A DNA stretch of 64,000 nucleotides from Bacillus renqingensis. GTDB lineage: Bacteria; Bacillota; Bacilli; Bacillales; Cytobacillaceae. Shown here piece after piece: positions 8,017 to 16,859 of the stretch. The position numbers and the translations under genes were made by a program. Numbering within the stretch: the stretch's first letter is position 1; the number at the start of each line of letters is the position of its first letter. The notes beneath the pieces were generated by a model. That model searched no databases, was not told the origin of the DNA, and saw nothing but the letters and a program-made list of their open reading frames with translations. Location of the stretch: NCBI RefSeq assembly GCF_016464375.1, contig NZ_JADDIU010000001.1, positions 310,001 to 374,000 on the forward strand. Direction: 5' to 3'.

Positions 8017-9648
8017 TAGTTTGATGACTTTATGGGTCCCGTCAAATGTGTAGGTTAACGTCATTAAGTCTCTTATAAAATGGATTCCGTATTGATTTAA
8101 GTAATAAAATATATTCCAAACCCTTTCTTGAGGAAAACCATCCGGTCTAAGAGCAAGGTCGATACGATGAAACTTATTAAAAATAACATCATATTTCAGC
8201 TTTACAGCCTCTTCCAGTTTTGTTTGCATAAATCCCATTTCCTTTAGTAAATAGGCTTCATTCTTCTTTAGCAGCGGCAAGAGGCCGCGATCGACTTCAA
8301 CTGTTTTCGCTTCAATAAGTCGATATTGTTTTACTAACAGTTCCTTAGAGGCCGTGAACAATTCAGCAATTTCCTTATCTCTGATAGATTCCAAAAATTG
8401 TTCCCTGGCATCGTCTGTTCCATACTGTAATGCATGAGACAGATTTACTGATAAGTCCTTTAAATCGGTCTCAATGGATCGGTCCAAAAAGGTGATATTT
8501 AACCGAGGAACAATCGGCGGCATTTTAATATGAAAATGCTCAAAGACCCGTTTCAATTCAGCCCAATAAGAAATTTCTCCTGGTCCGCCAATAAAAGCGA
8601 TGGTCGGAAAAAGCCACTCCTGCATGATCGGCCTTGTTACCACATTATTGCTTAAAACAGTGGGATTTTCGGTTACCAGCTCCACTAAATCCTGTTTTGA
8701 AAAAGAAACCGTTCCACTTTTCCCCACGAAACGCTCCATTTCCCGGTCATATTCAAGCAAAATTCGCTCATTATGCTTTTTATGATAAAAAAACAAGTTA
8801 GCGGATCGTTCGCTCGCTTCAATGGTTACAGGGAAGCCTTCTTTTGCAATCTCCTTTTGCTGCTCCAGCAATGAGAAGGTAATGGCGTCATGGTGTTCAA
8901 TTTGTTCGATGAAAAACTCTGTTTGCAGGCGGCGAAAATCGGGATTTCCGGAATCAATAATGAGCAATCCATCATGTTTAAACAGCTCCATGATGATATT
9001 GGCAAAGAGATCAATAAAACTGGACGATCTTTTGATCTGTTCCTTGGCAAATTGGAGCAGCTGATTGGTATGTTCAGTTTCACCCAACACCTCAACTAAA
9101 TTTTGCACCCATGTAAGACACTTTTCTTTATCTATCGGGATATCGGACACCATTTTCTTCTGCCATACTTTTTCCGGATAGATCCACTTATCCGCTTTTC
9201 CTTTCACAGGTACATAGACATGATTCACTTCTTGAAAATCATGATCTTCACCGGCAATCCAAAATACAGGAACAACAGGAACTCCCAGCTCCTTTTCCTT
9301 TTGTTCGGCTAATTTGATGATGGAAATAACTTTATGTATCGAATAAAGCGGTCCAGTTAAAATACCAGCTTGCTGCCCGCCAATGACAACAACACTATTT
9401 TGTTTTTTTAACTTTTCAATCGATTTATTTACCGCATTTGAGGATGGATAGTGTCCCATAAATTGTTCTATATGCCGCGCTACCTCTTCCCTGGGAAATG
9501 ACCGCTCACCTAACTCGGTTAATCGCTTTAAATCATCATGTAAATCATTAAATTTATAATGAAAAAACGGCCGAACGTTCTCGGATTGTGCTAAATAATG
9601 TGAAGCAAACCGGTTGGCTGCGGCTATTGAGAGATTGATAATCTCCAT
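8014..9648 (-). CDS. bshC: Bacillithiol biosynthesis cysteine-adding enzyme BshC
   Basis: Cytoplasmic enzyme that adds cysteine to GlcN-malate in the last step of bacillithiol synthesis. The 544 residues fit the family. Recognisable segments are VVIGGQQAGILTGPLY, VFWIAGEDHDFQEVNH and PTIAFIGGPGEISYWAELK, with a long C-terminal coiled coil. It lies directly upstream of mraZ as in B. subtilis (yllA), and ends in its own strong terminator. Confidence 0.95.
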   Translation of the reverse strand: MEIINLSIAAANRFASHYLAQSENVRPFFHYKFNDLHDDLKRLTELGERSFPREEVARHIEQFMGHYPSSNAVNKSIEKLKKQNSVVVIGGQQAGILTGPLYSIHKVISIIKLAEQKEKELGVPVVPVFWIAGEDHDFQEVNHVYVPVKGKADKWIYPEKVWQKKMVSDIPIDKEKCLTWVQNLVEVLGETEHTNQLLQFAKEQIKRSSSFIDLFANIIMELFKHDGLLIIDSGNPDFRRLQTEFFIEQIEHHDAITFSLLEQQKEIAKEGFPVTIEASERSANLFFYHKKHNERILLEYDREMERFVGKSGTVSFSKQDLVELVTENPTVLSNNVVTRPIMQEWLFPTIAFIGGPGEISYWAELKRVFEHFHIKMPPIVPRLNITFLDRSIETDLKDLSVNLSHALQYGTDDAREQFLESIRDKEIAELFTASKELLVKQYRLIEAKTVEVDRGLLPLLKKNEAYLLKEMGFMQTKLEEAVKLKYDVIFNKFHRIDLALRPDGFPQERVWNIFYYLNQYGIHFIRDLMTLTYTFDGTHKVIKL

Positions 9649-9738
9649 TCATGTACTTCCTTTCTGGTCACCCAAATTCATTCTCCTTAGAAGTATACCA
9701 TCCACCACCCGTTTTGAAAAAAAACTTTGCCTATCATT

Positions 9739-10134
9739 TTAAGTGGAAAAAGTAAACGTAATCGCCCGGAACACTAATCCAAAAAGCGTTAAACTAAGAT
9801 ACGCTAGAAAGAAGAAGAGAAAGTTAAAGCGCCAAAAGCCTTTTATTACTTTTTTGAAATTTATTTCTCCTTTTAGTTTCCAATGAACTAGGACGAATCC
9901 CATCGCAATCAACACCATAACAAGAAGGATGAACCCTAAAAACGAATGACCCCAAATCGTTTTTAATAAAAAATGAACTGAAATAATAAATAAAATCGTG
10001 GAACAATCAAGCGCCATATGGACGGACCTGTGAGTATCCTTCGAAATTAGCTTAACTGCCATAAAAATAAGAAAAAGCCCCAAAATCGGTATAGACAAGA
10101 ATAAGGTAATAACAGTAGAAAGAATACTGATCAT
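9739..10134 (-). CDS. DUF3397 family membrane protein
   Basis: About 131 residues with four hydrophobic segments (STVITLFLSIPILGLFLIF, CSTILFIISVHFLL, FLGFILLVMVLIAMGFVLV, FNFLFFFLAYLSLTLFGLVF) and a basic loop KLKGEINFKKVIK. This is the DUF3397 pattern; no biochemical role is known to me. I chose the ATG at 10134, which sits seven bases after AAGGGGGGA; a longer reading to 10194 would overlap panE by about 60 bp. Only one base separates it from the panE stop, so the two are co-transcribed. Confidence 0.8.
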   Translation of the reverse strand: MISILSTVITLFLSIPILGLFLIFMAVKLISKDTHRSVHMALDCSTILFIISVHFLLKTIWGHSFLGFILLVMVLIAMGFVLVHWKLKGEINFKKVIKGFWRFNFLFFFLAYLSLTLFGLVFRAITFTFST

Positions 10135-10135
10135 C

Positions 10136-11038
10136 CTAGTATCCCCCCTTAACGCCGATTTCTTTCCCCTTGATAAAATAATAAAGGGTTTCAATAAGCG
10201 GAGCCTTTTTACCTCGTTTTTTTGCTTCTGCTAAAATATAACCTAATATTGCGTCTATTTCGGTCCGTCTATTTGCCTCCAAATCTTTCAGCATCGAGGA
10301 ACGATTATTTGCTGTTGTTCGACAAACATCCATCACCTGCTGGAAGTAGTCTGTATCGTTTTCTAATTCCAAAATGGCTGAAGCTTCTCCAAATAGGTTT
10401 TCTAATGCCTTGAAATAATAGGGATTATCGAGTAGAGCCCCATTTTCTACCTTAAGGATAGCTGTCAATGGATTAATAAGTGCATTAATCATTAATTTCT
10501 TAAGAAGCATTTGCGTATATTGATCTCGGAAGACAATCGGAAACTCCTTTGGAACGGAGGAGACAAAATGAGATAATGGTCCATAATTCCCCTTGAACAC
10601 AGCAACATTTGTAATCCCCATACCATTATGGCTGACGGTATAAGAATTTTCACGAAGTGCTCCATGTTCAATGGAACCAACAAAAATATTCTGACCACAA
10701 ATAGTTTCCAGCTGCTTTAAATGCCCCATCCCATTTTGTAAAAATAAAAGATTTTTTGGGGCAACCGGCATTTTGTTTATTTTTCCGATGATATCATCCA
10801 GCTGATATTGTTTTACAGTGATTAACGATAGGTCCTCCGTTCCCCTCCATTCCGTAAATGGTAAAGCCGTCACAAATGAAATCGTTTTGTTGGATTCTTT
10901 TTTCAGTAAAATCCCATACTTATTAATTTCTGAGGCCTGCTCCTCAGTCCTCGTATAAATGATTACTTCGAAACATCTGCTTAAATAGGCTGCAAATAGT
11001 AAACCAATCGAGCCCGCGCCGATGATGCCAACCTTCAT
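10136..11038 (-). CDS. panE: 2-dehydropantoate 2-reductase (ketopantoate reductase), YlbQ type
   Basis: NADPH-dependent reduction of ketopantoate to pantoate in the coenzyme A pathway. The N-terminal Rossmann motif is MKVGIIGAGSIGLLFAAYL. The C-terminal helical domain has KLMINALINPLTAIL and the RRTEIDAILGYI segment, which holds the substrate-binding residues. At 300 residues it is complete. B. subtilis has a homologue, ylbQ, at this same place next to bshC, and coaD lies 7 kb away in this window, serving the same pathway. Confidence 0.92.
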   Translation of the reverse strand: MKVGIIGAGSIGLLFAAYLSRCFEVIIYTRTEEQASEINKYGILLKKESNKTISFVTALPFTEWRGTEDLSLITVKQYQLDDIIGKINKMPVAPKNLLFLQNGMGHLKQLETICGQNIFVGSIEHGALRENSYTVSHNGMGITNVAVFKGNYGPLSHFVSSVPKEFPIVFRDQYTQMLLKKLMINALINPLTAILKVENGALLDNPYYFKALENLFGEASAILELENDTDYFQQVMDVCRTTANNRSSMLKDLEANRRTEIDAILGYILAEAKKRGKKAPLIETLYYFIKGKEIGVKGGY

Positions 11039-11358
11039 TTGAAATCCCTCATTTAATTGAAAGTCTTTACTTGTATTTTATCATAATATCTAAACCATTC
11101 GATGAGAACATCCTATAATTTAGATGGGCGGCAATTTCATCGACAATCAATTCGGATGCCAGCTTATACATAATGATCGGATTTCCCAGAAGATTCGAAA
11201 GCGCTTACCAGTCTTTCCTAGAAGTATTTTTTGCTAATTTGTTATATAATGATGATAATCCATTTTGAATAATATTAAAATTTATTCATTTCATGGGTAT
11301 TCAACAGAATCAAAATATATACGAAAATGCAAACAGAAAAATTGAGGAGGGGGAAACT
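11039..11358. other. Divergent spacer between panE and ylbP
   Basis: This 320-bp spacer holds a TATAAT box at 11245-11250 upstream of ylbP, with no convincing -35. A cre-like sequence, CGAAAGCGCTTACC (11196-11209), matches about 12 of 14 consensus positions. A 34-codon open frame on the minus strand (11067-11171, beginning MYKLASELIV) looks protein-like but has a poor ribosome binding site. I see no other gene. Confidence 0.4.
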
Positions 11359-11838
11359 ATGAGTACAAAAGTGGAAAAATTAAAAATTAACTTTAAAACA
11401 CTAGAAGAATTCAAAGAATTTAAAGAATATGGACTTCAAGAACTTTCTATGCTTGAAGACCTTGAAGCCAATATGGTGGATAATGATAGTGAATCCCCAT
11501 TTTACGGGATTTATTTTGGAGACAAACTAGTAGCCAGGATGAGTTTGTATCAAATTGATGCAAAATTCGATCGTTATTTCTTCCCGCCGCAGGATTATTT
11601 AGAACTATGGAAACTTGAAGTATTGCCAGATTACCAAGGTAAAGGTTTTGGAAGAAAGCTTGTTGAATTTGCAAAAAGCTTTGGTTTGCCGATCAAGACA
11701 AACCCGAGAATGCAATCACGAGGATTTTGGGAAAAGATGGGCTTTACTAGTGTAGACTATGAAATGGAACGGGATCGCGGGGAAAATCCACTCGTTTGGT
11801 ACCCAGAGGGCGTTAAGGCACAGGGCACAGAAAAATAG
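11359..11838 (+). CDS. ylbP: GNAT family N-acetyltransferase YlbP
   Basis: Predicted acetyl-CoA-dependent N-acetyltransferase of about 159 residues; substrate unknown. The acetyl-CoA binding loop is visible as EVLPDYQGKGFGRKLVEFA, and the C-terminal part has SRGFWEKMGF and PLVWYPEG. I chose the ATG of MSTKVEKL at 11359 because GAGGAGGGGG lies six bases upstream. The ATG at 11293 would add 22 residues unlike family members. It converges on the gerR-like gene with a shared terminator. Confidence 0.9.
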   Translation: MSTKVEKLKINFKTLEEFKEFKEYGLQELSMLEDLEANMVDNDSESPFYGIYFGDKLVARMSLYQIDAKFDRYFFPPQDYLELWKLEVLPDYQGKGFGRKLVEFAKSFGLPIKTNPRMQSRGFWEKMGFTSVDYEMERDRGENPLVWYPEGVKAQGTEK

Positions 11839-11874
11839 TAAAAAGCGGACAAATGGTCCGCTTTTTACTATTTT
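11836..11874. terminator. Bidirectional terminator between ylbP and ylbO
   Basis: AGTAAAAAGCGGAC and GTCCGCTTTTTACT form a 14-bp stem with a short loop, T-rich on both strands. It overlaps the stop codons of both convergent genes. Confidence 0.85.
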
Positions 11875-12500
11875 TCTACTCTTTCCAGGTTCCCGTTTTT
11901 ATCCATTTGAAATTTTACCTTTTGCTGCCGATCCTCTTCCTGAAAAACAACCATTTTTCTCGCTCTTTCCATAATTTCGATAAGAGAGCGGTAATCCTCT
12001 TCAATTGCCTTTAAGTTTTTTGTGAGTCTTTCATTTTCAGCAGTCAAATAGCAAGCTTTCTTTTCCAATTCTTTTATAATCTCAATAGACTTTTTTTGTT
12101 CATCTTCCAAGCTTGCCTGCGATTCTGCCTTCCGATTCAGCTCTTTTAAAAAATCAATCACAGCCTGAAAGGAAATGACGGCATTTTCATTTTCTTCCTC
12201 AGATAAGGGTGCCGGACTTTTCGGTTGTTCCCGTTCCGGAAATACATCTTTTTCACTTGATACCGACTTTACTTTCATCTCTTTACGTTGTTTCTTTGCA
12301 AGTTCAATACCAGACTTATACTTTTTTCTCACGTATGAGTTCCAACGAAAACCGCAGGCTGCAGCAGTTCGTGAAAGCTGCTTTCCCACTTCCTCAAAAG
12401 CCTGGAGCTGTGTACCGCCCTCACGGATATGCCTTAACACAACTTCTGCCAGTAACAAATCCTCGTCTTGGGACCATGCATCTTGTCGGGTTTGAGACAT
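11868..12500 (-). CDS. gerR: RsfA/GerR family sporulation transcription factor (YlbO)
   Basis: Putative DNA-binding regulator of sporulation genes. The N-terminal Myb/SANT-like domain has AWSQDEDLLLAEVVLRHI and TAAACGFRWNSYVRKKY. It is followed by a charged linker and a C-terminal coiled coil (about residues 125-190). The ATG at 12500 follows AGGAGGGAT and gives about 210 residues. Position between rpmF and ylbP matches ylbO, renamed gerR in B. subtilis, where it is a sigma-E-dependent modulator of mother-cell genes. The paralogue RsfA has the same architecture, so the symbol rests mainly on synteny. Confidence 0.85.
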   Translation of the reverse strand: MSQTRQDAWSQDEDLLLAEVVLRHIREGGTQLQAFEEVGKQLSRTAAACGFRWNSYVRKKYKSGIELAKKQRKEMKVKSVSSEKDVFPEREQPKSPAPLSEEENENAVISFQAVIDFLKELNRKAESQASLEDEQKKSIEIIKELEKKACYLTAENERLTKNLKAIEEDYRSLIEIMERARKMVVFQEEDRQQKVKFQMDKNGNLERVEK

Positions 12501-12631
12501 GAGAATATCCCTCCTAGTAGTGTTTTTATCATACATATGCAGCTACTAGAAAAGATAGACTTAAACAAAGCCCTAGTTTTTTTAGACTTTATTTCGCATG
12601 TTCACGGATGACCATCCCTTCAAAAGGACAA

Positions 12632-12669
12632 CAAAAGCACAAGGCCATAAAGAATCCTTGTGCTTTTGC
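12632..12669 (-). terminator. Terminator of the ylbN-rpmF operon
   Basis: AAAAGCACAAGG and CCTTGTGCTTTT form a 12-bp stem with an 11-base loop just after rpmF, followed by a T-rich stretch on the minus strand. Confidence 0.8.
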
Positions 12670-12683
12670 AAGTAAAGTAATTA

Positions 12684-12857
12684 TTAATCATTCACTACTT
12701 CTTTTCCTTTGTATGTTCCACAAGCCTTGCAGACGCGGTGAGCAAGCTTCATTTCCCCACAGTTTGGGCATTCTACCATACCTGGAACATTTAGTTTAAA
12801 ATGAGTGCGACGCTTTCTTTTTGCAGTTTTAGAAGTCCTTCTAAAAGGTACAGCCAT
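12684..12857 (-). CDS. rpmF: 50S ribosomal protein L32
   Basis: Small ribosomal protein of 57 residues, [20 protein letters not shown] onward, with the zinc-ribbon pairs CPNC and CKAC. This is the zinc-binding form of L32. The start is fixed by AAGGAGGTG eight bases upstream. It is downstream of ylbN by about 45 bp, the usual DUF177-rpmF pairing. Confidence 0.97.
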   Translation of the reverse strand: MAVPFRRTSKTAKRKRRTHFKLNVPGMVECPNCGEMKLAHRVCKACGTYKGKEVVND

Positions 12858-12902
12858 ATCAAACACCTCCTTAAAGAGCATAAAAAAACCAAAAATGGTT
12901 CT

Positions 12903-13427
12903 TTACTTTTTTCCTTGATTGTCATCTTCAAAAAATTTAGCAAGTCCAGCTAGTCTAGGATCAATTCTTTGGGATTCCGCTTCTTCAGAGACAACCTCCC
13001 AATCCTTACCGGATTGCGGTGCAGCATCCTCAGATGGTTCATCCTCACAGAAGACTTGCATCGGTATTTCAAGTAAAATAATTTCCCTAATGATTGGCAT
13101 TAAGTCAACCACTTCACCTTTTACTTGATGAACTTCCTCTTCAGCCTGATAATTAGCATCCTGTAAGAAGAAGGTTTCGGTTGTTTCGACATTAATTGGA
13201 AATTTAACATCTACTAAAGTACGAGAACAAGGAAGGATTAAATAACCAGCGATTGTAAAATGAAAGGTTATTTTTGTTGAATCGATATCTCCATGGCCGG
13301 TGATATGCATCGGAGAAACTTTCCTAATGGTTGCATCATCCTGTTTGATATCATCAACCTGAATCATTTCATCAAACGAAAATTCCTTGTTTCGCTGTTT
13401 TTGTAATTGACTAATCGTCCATTTCAA
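12903..13427 (-). CDS. ylbN: YceD/DUF177 family protein YlbN
   Basis: 174-residue protein of the DUF177 family, which is almost always coupled with rpmF and is linked to large-subunit rRNA accumulation in other organisms. Typical features are the central HITGHGDIDSTKITFHF region, the CSRTLVDVKFP cysteine motif, and the acidic C-terminus ending DPRLAGLAKFFEDD. A short hairpin (AACCA/TGGTT) lies between it and rpmF. Confidence 0.92.
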   Translation of the reverse strand: MKWTISQLQKQRNKEFSFDEMIQVDDIKQDDATIRKVSPMHITGHGDIDSTKITFHFTIAGYLILPCSRTLVDVKFPINVETTETFFLQDANYQAEEEVHQVKGEVVDLMPIIREIILLEIPMQVFCEDEPSEDAAPQSGKDWEVVSEEAESQRIDPRLAGLAKFFEDDNQGKK

Positions 13428-13584
13428 TTAAATCACCCCAAGGCAACAAAAGTAATTATAGCCTTCGATCATATTTTTGTCAATATTATTTCTTTACACT
13501 TGAATAAGATGTTTACCCATATAGTTTATCCAGCAATATGATTTACAAACATTTTCCATTGATTAGCCTTATTCTCCGAATTTT

Positions 13585-13593
13585 TGTTATAAT
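13585..13593 (+). promoter_or_regulatory. Extended -10 promoter element of tmcAL
   Basis: TGTTATAAT is a full TGnTATAAT extended -10 box, 31 bp upstream of the TTG start. I see no good -35, which extended -10 promoters can do without. Confidence 0.5.
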
Positions 13594-13624
13594 AAAAATT
13601 ATTTTAAGCGAGGAGAGAAAACAC

Positions 13625-14845
13625 TTGAGAGCTGTTGGTCTTATCGTCGAGTATAATCCTTTTCATAATGGGCATGCCTATCATTTGCAGGCATCTAAAG
13701 AAGCAGCGAAGGCAGATGTGGTCATCGCTGTAATGAGCGGGAACTTCCTGCAGCGGGGGGAACCAGCACTTGTTTCTAAATGGTACCGCACCCAAATGGC
13801 GTTACTAAATGGGGTGGACCTTGTTTTCGAGCTGCCGTACTGCTTCGCCGTCCAGAAAGCAGCAACGTTTGCTAACGGGGCGGTATCTCTCTTAGAGGCG
13901 GCAGGCTGTGAGTCTTTATGTTTCGGCAGTGAGAGCGGAGATATATCCGCGTTTTTAAGAACCATTAGCTTTTTAGAGGAAAAGCAACAGCTTTTTAATG
14001 AAAACATCAAACACCATATGGGAAAAGGTGTGAGTTATCCAAAGGCAATAGCACTTGCCTATCAGCAGCTATCCGGCTCTAAAGATTTTTTGGATTTAGC
14101 GAAACCGAATAATATTCTTGGCTTTCAATATTGTAAGGCAATTGTCGACCAAAATAGCAGGCTGGAGCCGTTAACGGTTACACGGAAAAATGCCGACTAC
14201 CATGATGAGCATTTTACCTCTGAAACGATTGCAAGTGCCACAAGTATCAGAAAGGCTATTTTTTCAGAGGAACCAAAAGCAGCAAAAAAGATTGGACAAT
14301 TTGTACCAGAGCCAACGAACCGATTATTACAACAATATAAACAACAATTTGGCGGCTTTCACCGCTGGGGAAATTATTGGGACCTTCTGCAATACAAGCT
14401 TATCACTTCCGCTCCTGAGGAATTAAAAGAAGTATACGAAATGGAGGAGGGACTGGAAAATAGATTAATCGAGGCAGCACATCAGTCAACCAACTTTCAG
14501 GAATATATGGAAAGAATCAAAACAAAAAGATATACATGGACAAGGCTGCAAAGATTATCCGTCCATGCCTTAACCAATACAAAGAAAACGGAAATGAACA
14601 ATGTGCCCGAAAAAGCTGCCTATCTAAGGCTGTTAGGGATGACGCAGGCAGGAAAAGAATATTTGAATAAGATGAAAAAGCATTTCAGCCTGCCCCTAGT
14701 AGCAAAGTTATCCTCCTTTAAAGAAAAAGAAATATTACTGGATATTAGAGCTGCTCGGACTTATGCAATGGTCTTCCCGAAAACAATAAGAACGCAAATG
14801 CTTTATCAGGAATATCAGCAGCCGCCAATATTTATCCAAAAATAA
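13625..14845 (+). CDS. tmcAL: tRNA(Met) cytidine acetate ligase TmcAL (YlbM)
   Basis: Uses acetate and ATP to acetylate C34 of elongator tRNA-Met. The nucleotidyltransferase-like N-terminus AVGLIVEYNPFHNGHAYHL contains the HxGH-type motif, and the following VMSGNFLQRGEPALVSKW and FELPYCFAVQ segments are characteristic. I chose the TTG at 13625, which follows GAGGAGAG and gives about 406 residues; the ATG at 13538 would add an unrelated hydrophobic stretch. The C-terminus is encoded inside the shared terminator palindrome. Confidence 0.94.
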   Translation: MRAVGLIVEYNPFHNGHAYHLQASKEAAKADVVIAVMSGNFLQRGEPALVSKWYRTQMALLNGVDLVFELPYCFAVQKAATFANGAVSLLEAAGCESLCFGSESGDISAFLRTISFLEEKQQLFNENIKHHMGKGVSYPKAIALAYQQLSGSKDFLDLAKPNNILGFQYCKAIVDQNSRLEPLTVTRKNADYHDEHFTSETIASATSIRKAIFSEEPKAAKKIGQFVPEPTNRLLQQYKQQFGGFHRWGNYWDLLQYKLITSAPEELKEVYEMEEGLENRLIEAAHQSTNFQEYMERIKTKRYTWTRLQRLSVHALTNTKKTEMNNVPEKAAYLRLLGMTQAGKEYLNKMKKHFSLPLVAKLSSFKEKEILLDIRAARTYAMVFPKTIRTQMLYQEYQQPPIFIQK

Positions 14846-14869
14846 GATGGGTTCATCTTATTTTTGGAT
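14834..14869. terminator. Bidirectional terminator embedded in two coding ends
   Basis: A perfect 15-bp inverted repeat (ATCCAAAAATAAGAT, loop GGGTTC) covers the last codons and stops of both tmcAL and the sepM-like gene. As a result both proteins end in IQK. Confidence 0.8.
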
Positions 14870-15880
14870 TGGCAATTTCTCTAAGTACTGTACTGCCTCA
14901 TCAAAAGTATCAATTGGAATTATTTTCATTTTCGTATGAATATCGCGGGCGGTTTTTACAGCTGCCCGATAGTTGGAGTCCTTTGCTCCTTTTTCATTAG
15001 GCGCTAGGAAGATTTCAGCGCCAGCCTTATCTGCCGCGACAATTTTTTGTTCTATTCCGCCAATCGGTCCAACAGTTCCGTCAGCATCAATCGTACCGGT
15101 TCCGGCAATTTGGTATCCCTTTGTTATATCTTCTTTCGTTAGCTGATTATATATTTCCAATGAAAACATGAGCCCTGCGGATGGTCCGCCAATATCATCT
15201 GTTTTCACCTTCACATCTGGATCAACGTCAATTTCCTTATCATCTACTAATGTAATCCCAATACCCGCTCTATTCGGGTCTTGCTTTAAAGGTTCAAGTG
15301 TTAAGCTAACTGTTTTCTCCTGTTTTTTTCTGGAAAAGGTTAATGTTACCTTATCACCTGGACGTTTTCGCCCGATATATTCAATAAACTTTTCCGAAGC
15401 GGAAAATTGCTGTCCATCTATTTTAAAAATACGATCACCAGCTTGAAGGGCTCCATCAGCCGGCATCCCCGGAAACACCTGCATGACATAAATTCCTTTG
15501 TATTTGTAATGGACCGGTAATCCTGCCTTACGATAGGCTACCTCAATTGCATTTAACTTCGATGCTGCCATTAAATGAAGCTGCCTGACATTGTACTCTT
15601 CCTCTGTTTCTTGTTTATTTAGGATCATATGGAGTGGATAAATCTCTTCGTATTTCCTCATTTTTGCTTCAAGATAAGAATAAATATTGGCCCTGCCCAT
15701 TCTAACGGTCGTTAACATAAAACTCCCTCGTTCCTTATAGCCGTCTTCAACCGTAATAATTGGTGCAAGTTCCTTTGCCATTCCAGGCTTCGATACATAA
15801 TAAGGCAAAGTATAATACATTCCGCCAATTAAAATAAAGGCAAGGGCGATGAGGGATCCAACATATATTTTTTTACGCAA
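14858..15880 (-). CDS. ylbL: SepM/YlbL family membrane-bound serine protease (PDZ plus Lon-type domain)
   Basis: 340 residues: an N-terminal membrane anchor (VGSLIALAFILIGGMYY), a PDZ domain around GIYVMQVFPGMPADGALQAGD, and a C-terminal Lon-type protease domain. The catalytic serine is in DDIGGPSAGLMFS and the lysine in GGIEQKIVAA, giving a Ser-Lys dyad. In streptococci the homologue SepM processes a competence pheromone; B. subtilis YlbL has been linked to recovery from the DNA damage checkpoint. The TTG at 15880 follows GGAAGGGA and lies one base beyond the ylbK stop; a longer reading to 16006 would overlap ylbK. Confidence 0.9.
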   Translation of the reverse strand: MRKKIYVGSLIALAFILIGGMYYTLPYYVSKPGMAKELAPIITVEDGYKERGSFMLTTVRMGRANIYSYLEAKMRKYEEIYPLHMILNKQETEEEYNVRQLHLMAASKLNAIEVAYRKAGLPVHYKYKGIYVMQVFPGMPADGALQAGDRIFKIDGQQFSASEKFIEYIGRKRPGDKVTLTFSRKKQEKTVSLTLEPLKQDPNRAGIGITLVDDKEIDVDPDVKVKTDDIGGPSAGLMFSLEIYNQLTKEDITKGYQIAGTGTIDADGTVGPIGGIEQKIVAADKAGAEIFLAPNEKGAKDSNYRAAVKTARDIHTKMKIIPIDTFDEAVQYLEKLPIQK

Positions 15881-15881
15881 G

Positions 15882-16667
15882 CTAAGTACTTCCCTTCCAC
15901 TGTTCAATTTCAACTGCAATTTGGTCAAGATGTTTTTTTGTTTCGTCTTCTCCGAGTTTAATAATTTCTTCGATATTTGTGAAAGCCTGTGAACTAAAGT
16001 TCTCAACAGGCGGCCTGATCATTATATTGGCGGCATTTTCGCGACTATTGGTTATTTCCATTTGCATAATATCGATACTTTGCATGATAACATCGTAAAT
16101 GGAAGTAATTTCAGCACCCTGCTTAACCGTTGAAACATCGACAGCAATGATAATGTCGGCTCCCATGTCCTTTGCCACTGATATCGGGACCCGATCCGTC
16201 ACCCCGCCATCGACAAGGAGTCTTCCCTGATATCTTTCCGGAACAAAAATGCCAGGAATCGAGATGCTCGCCCTAACAGCTTCAGCTACGGGCCCTTGAG
16301 TGAAAATGACTTTTTCTCCTGTTAATAAATCTGTTGCAACAATTGCAATAGGAATTGAAAGTTCCTCAATATTTTTCCCATGAGTAAACATCCTAATAAA
16401 TTCCTTTACTTTCTTTCCCGTAATAAAGCCCATTTTAGGAACGGTGAAATCTAAAAAATACTTCCTCTTAAAAGCAATTGAAAATGTATATAATCGCTCC
16501 AAGTCTAAACCCGCCCCGTAAAAACAAGCGACGAGGGCACCCATGCTGCTTCCGGCTATTAAATCGATAGGGATTCCCGCATCTTTTAACACCTTAATGA
16601 CGCCTAAATGAGCAAACCCACGTGCACCGCCAGACCCAAGCGCCAAGCCTATTTTAGGGTGCGCCAT
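15882..16667 (-). CDS. ylbK: Patatin-like phospholipase/esterase YlbK (RssA-like)
   Basis: Predicted cytoplasmic serine hydrolase of the patatin family. It shows the oxyanion GSGGARGFAHLGV, the nucleophile motif GSSMG, and the aspartate motif VDGG, the full Ser-Asp dyad. The ATG at 16667 follows GGGAGGTTA, giving 261 residues. It is directly upstream of and probably co-transcribed with the SepM-like protease, a conserved pairing in Bacillus. Natural substrate unknown. Confidence 0.92.
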   Translation of the reverse strand: MAHPKIGLALGSGGARGFAHLGVIKVLKDAGIPIDLIAGSSMGALVACFYGAGLDLERLYTFSIAFKRKYFLDFTVPKMGFITGKKVKEFIRMFTHGKNIEELSIPIAIVATDLLTGEKVIFTQGPVAEAVRASISIPGIFVPERYQGRLLVDGGVTDRVPISVAKDMGADIIIAVDVSTVKQGAEITSIYDVIMQSIDIMQMEITNSRENAANIMIRPPVENFSSQAFTNIEEIIKLGEDETKKHLDQIAVEIEQWKGST

Positions 16668-16859
16668 TCGATAACCTCCCACTCGCATTTTACACTTAAT
16701 TTAGGAAATCTCGTTCAATCTTATGGTCTATTTTAATGTTCTATGAGTATATTTCTTTTATGGGGACAGGTTTTTAAGTAATAAAAGAATTATTCCTATT
16801 TTAACATCCCATTTATTTAAATTTCTAGTTTCACCACCTCTTGGAGGGAGGACTCTTGA

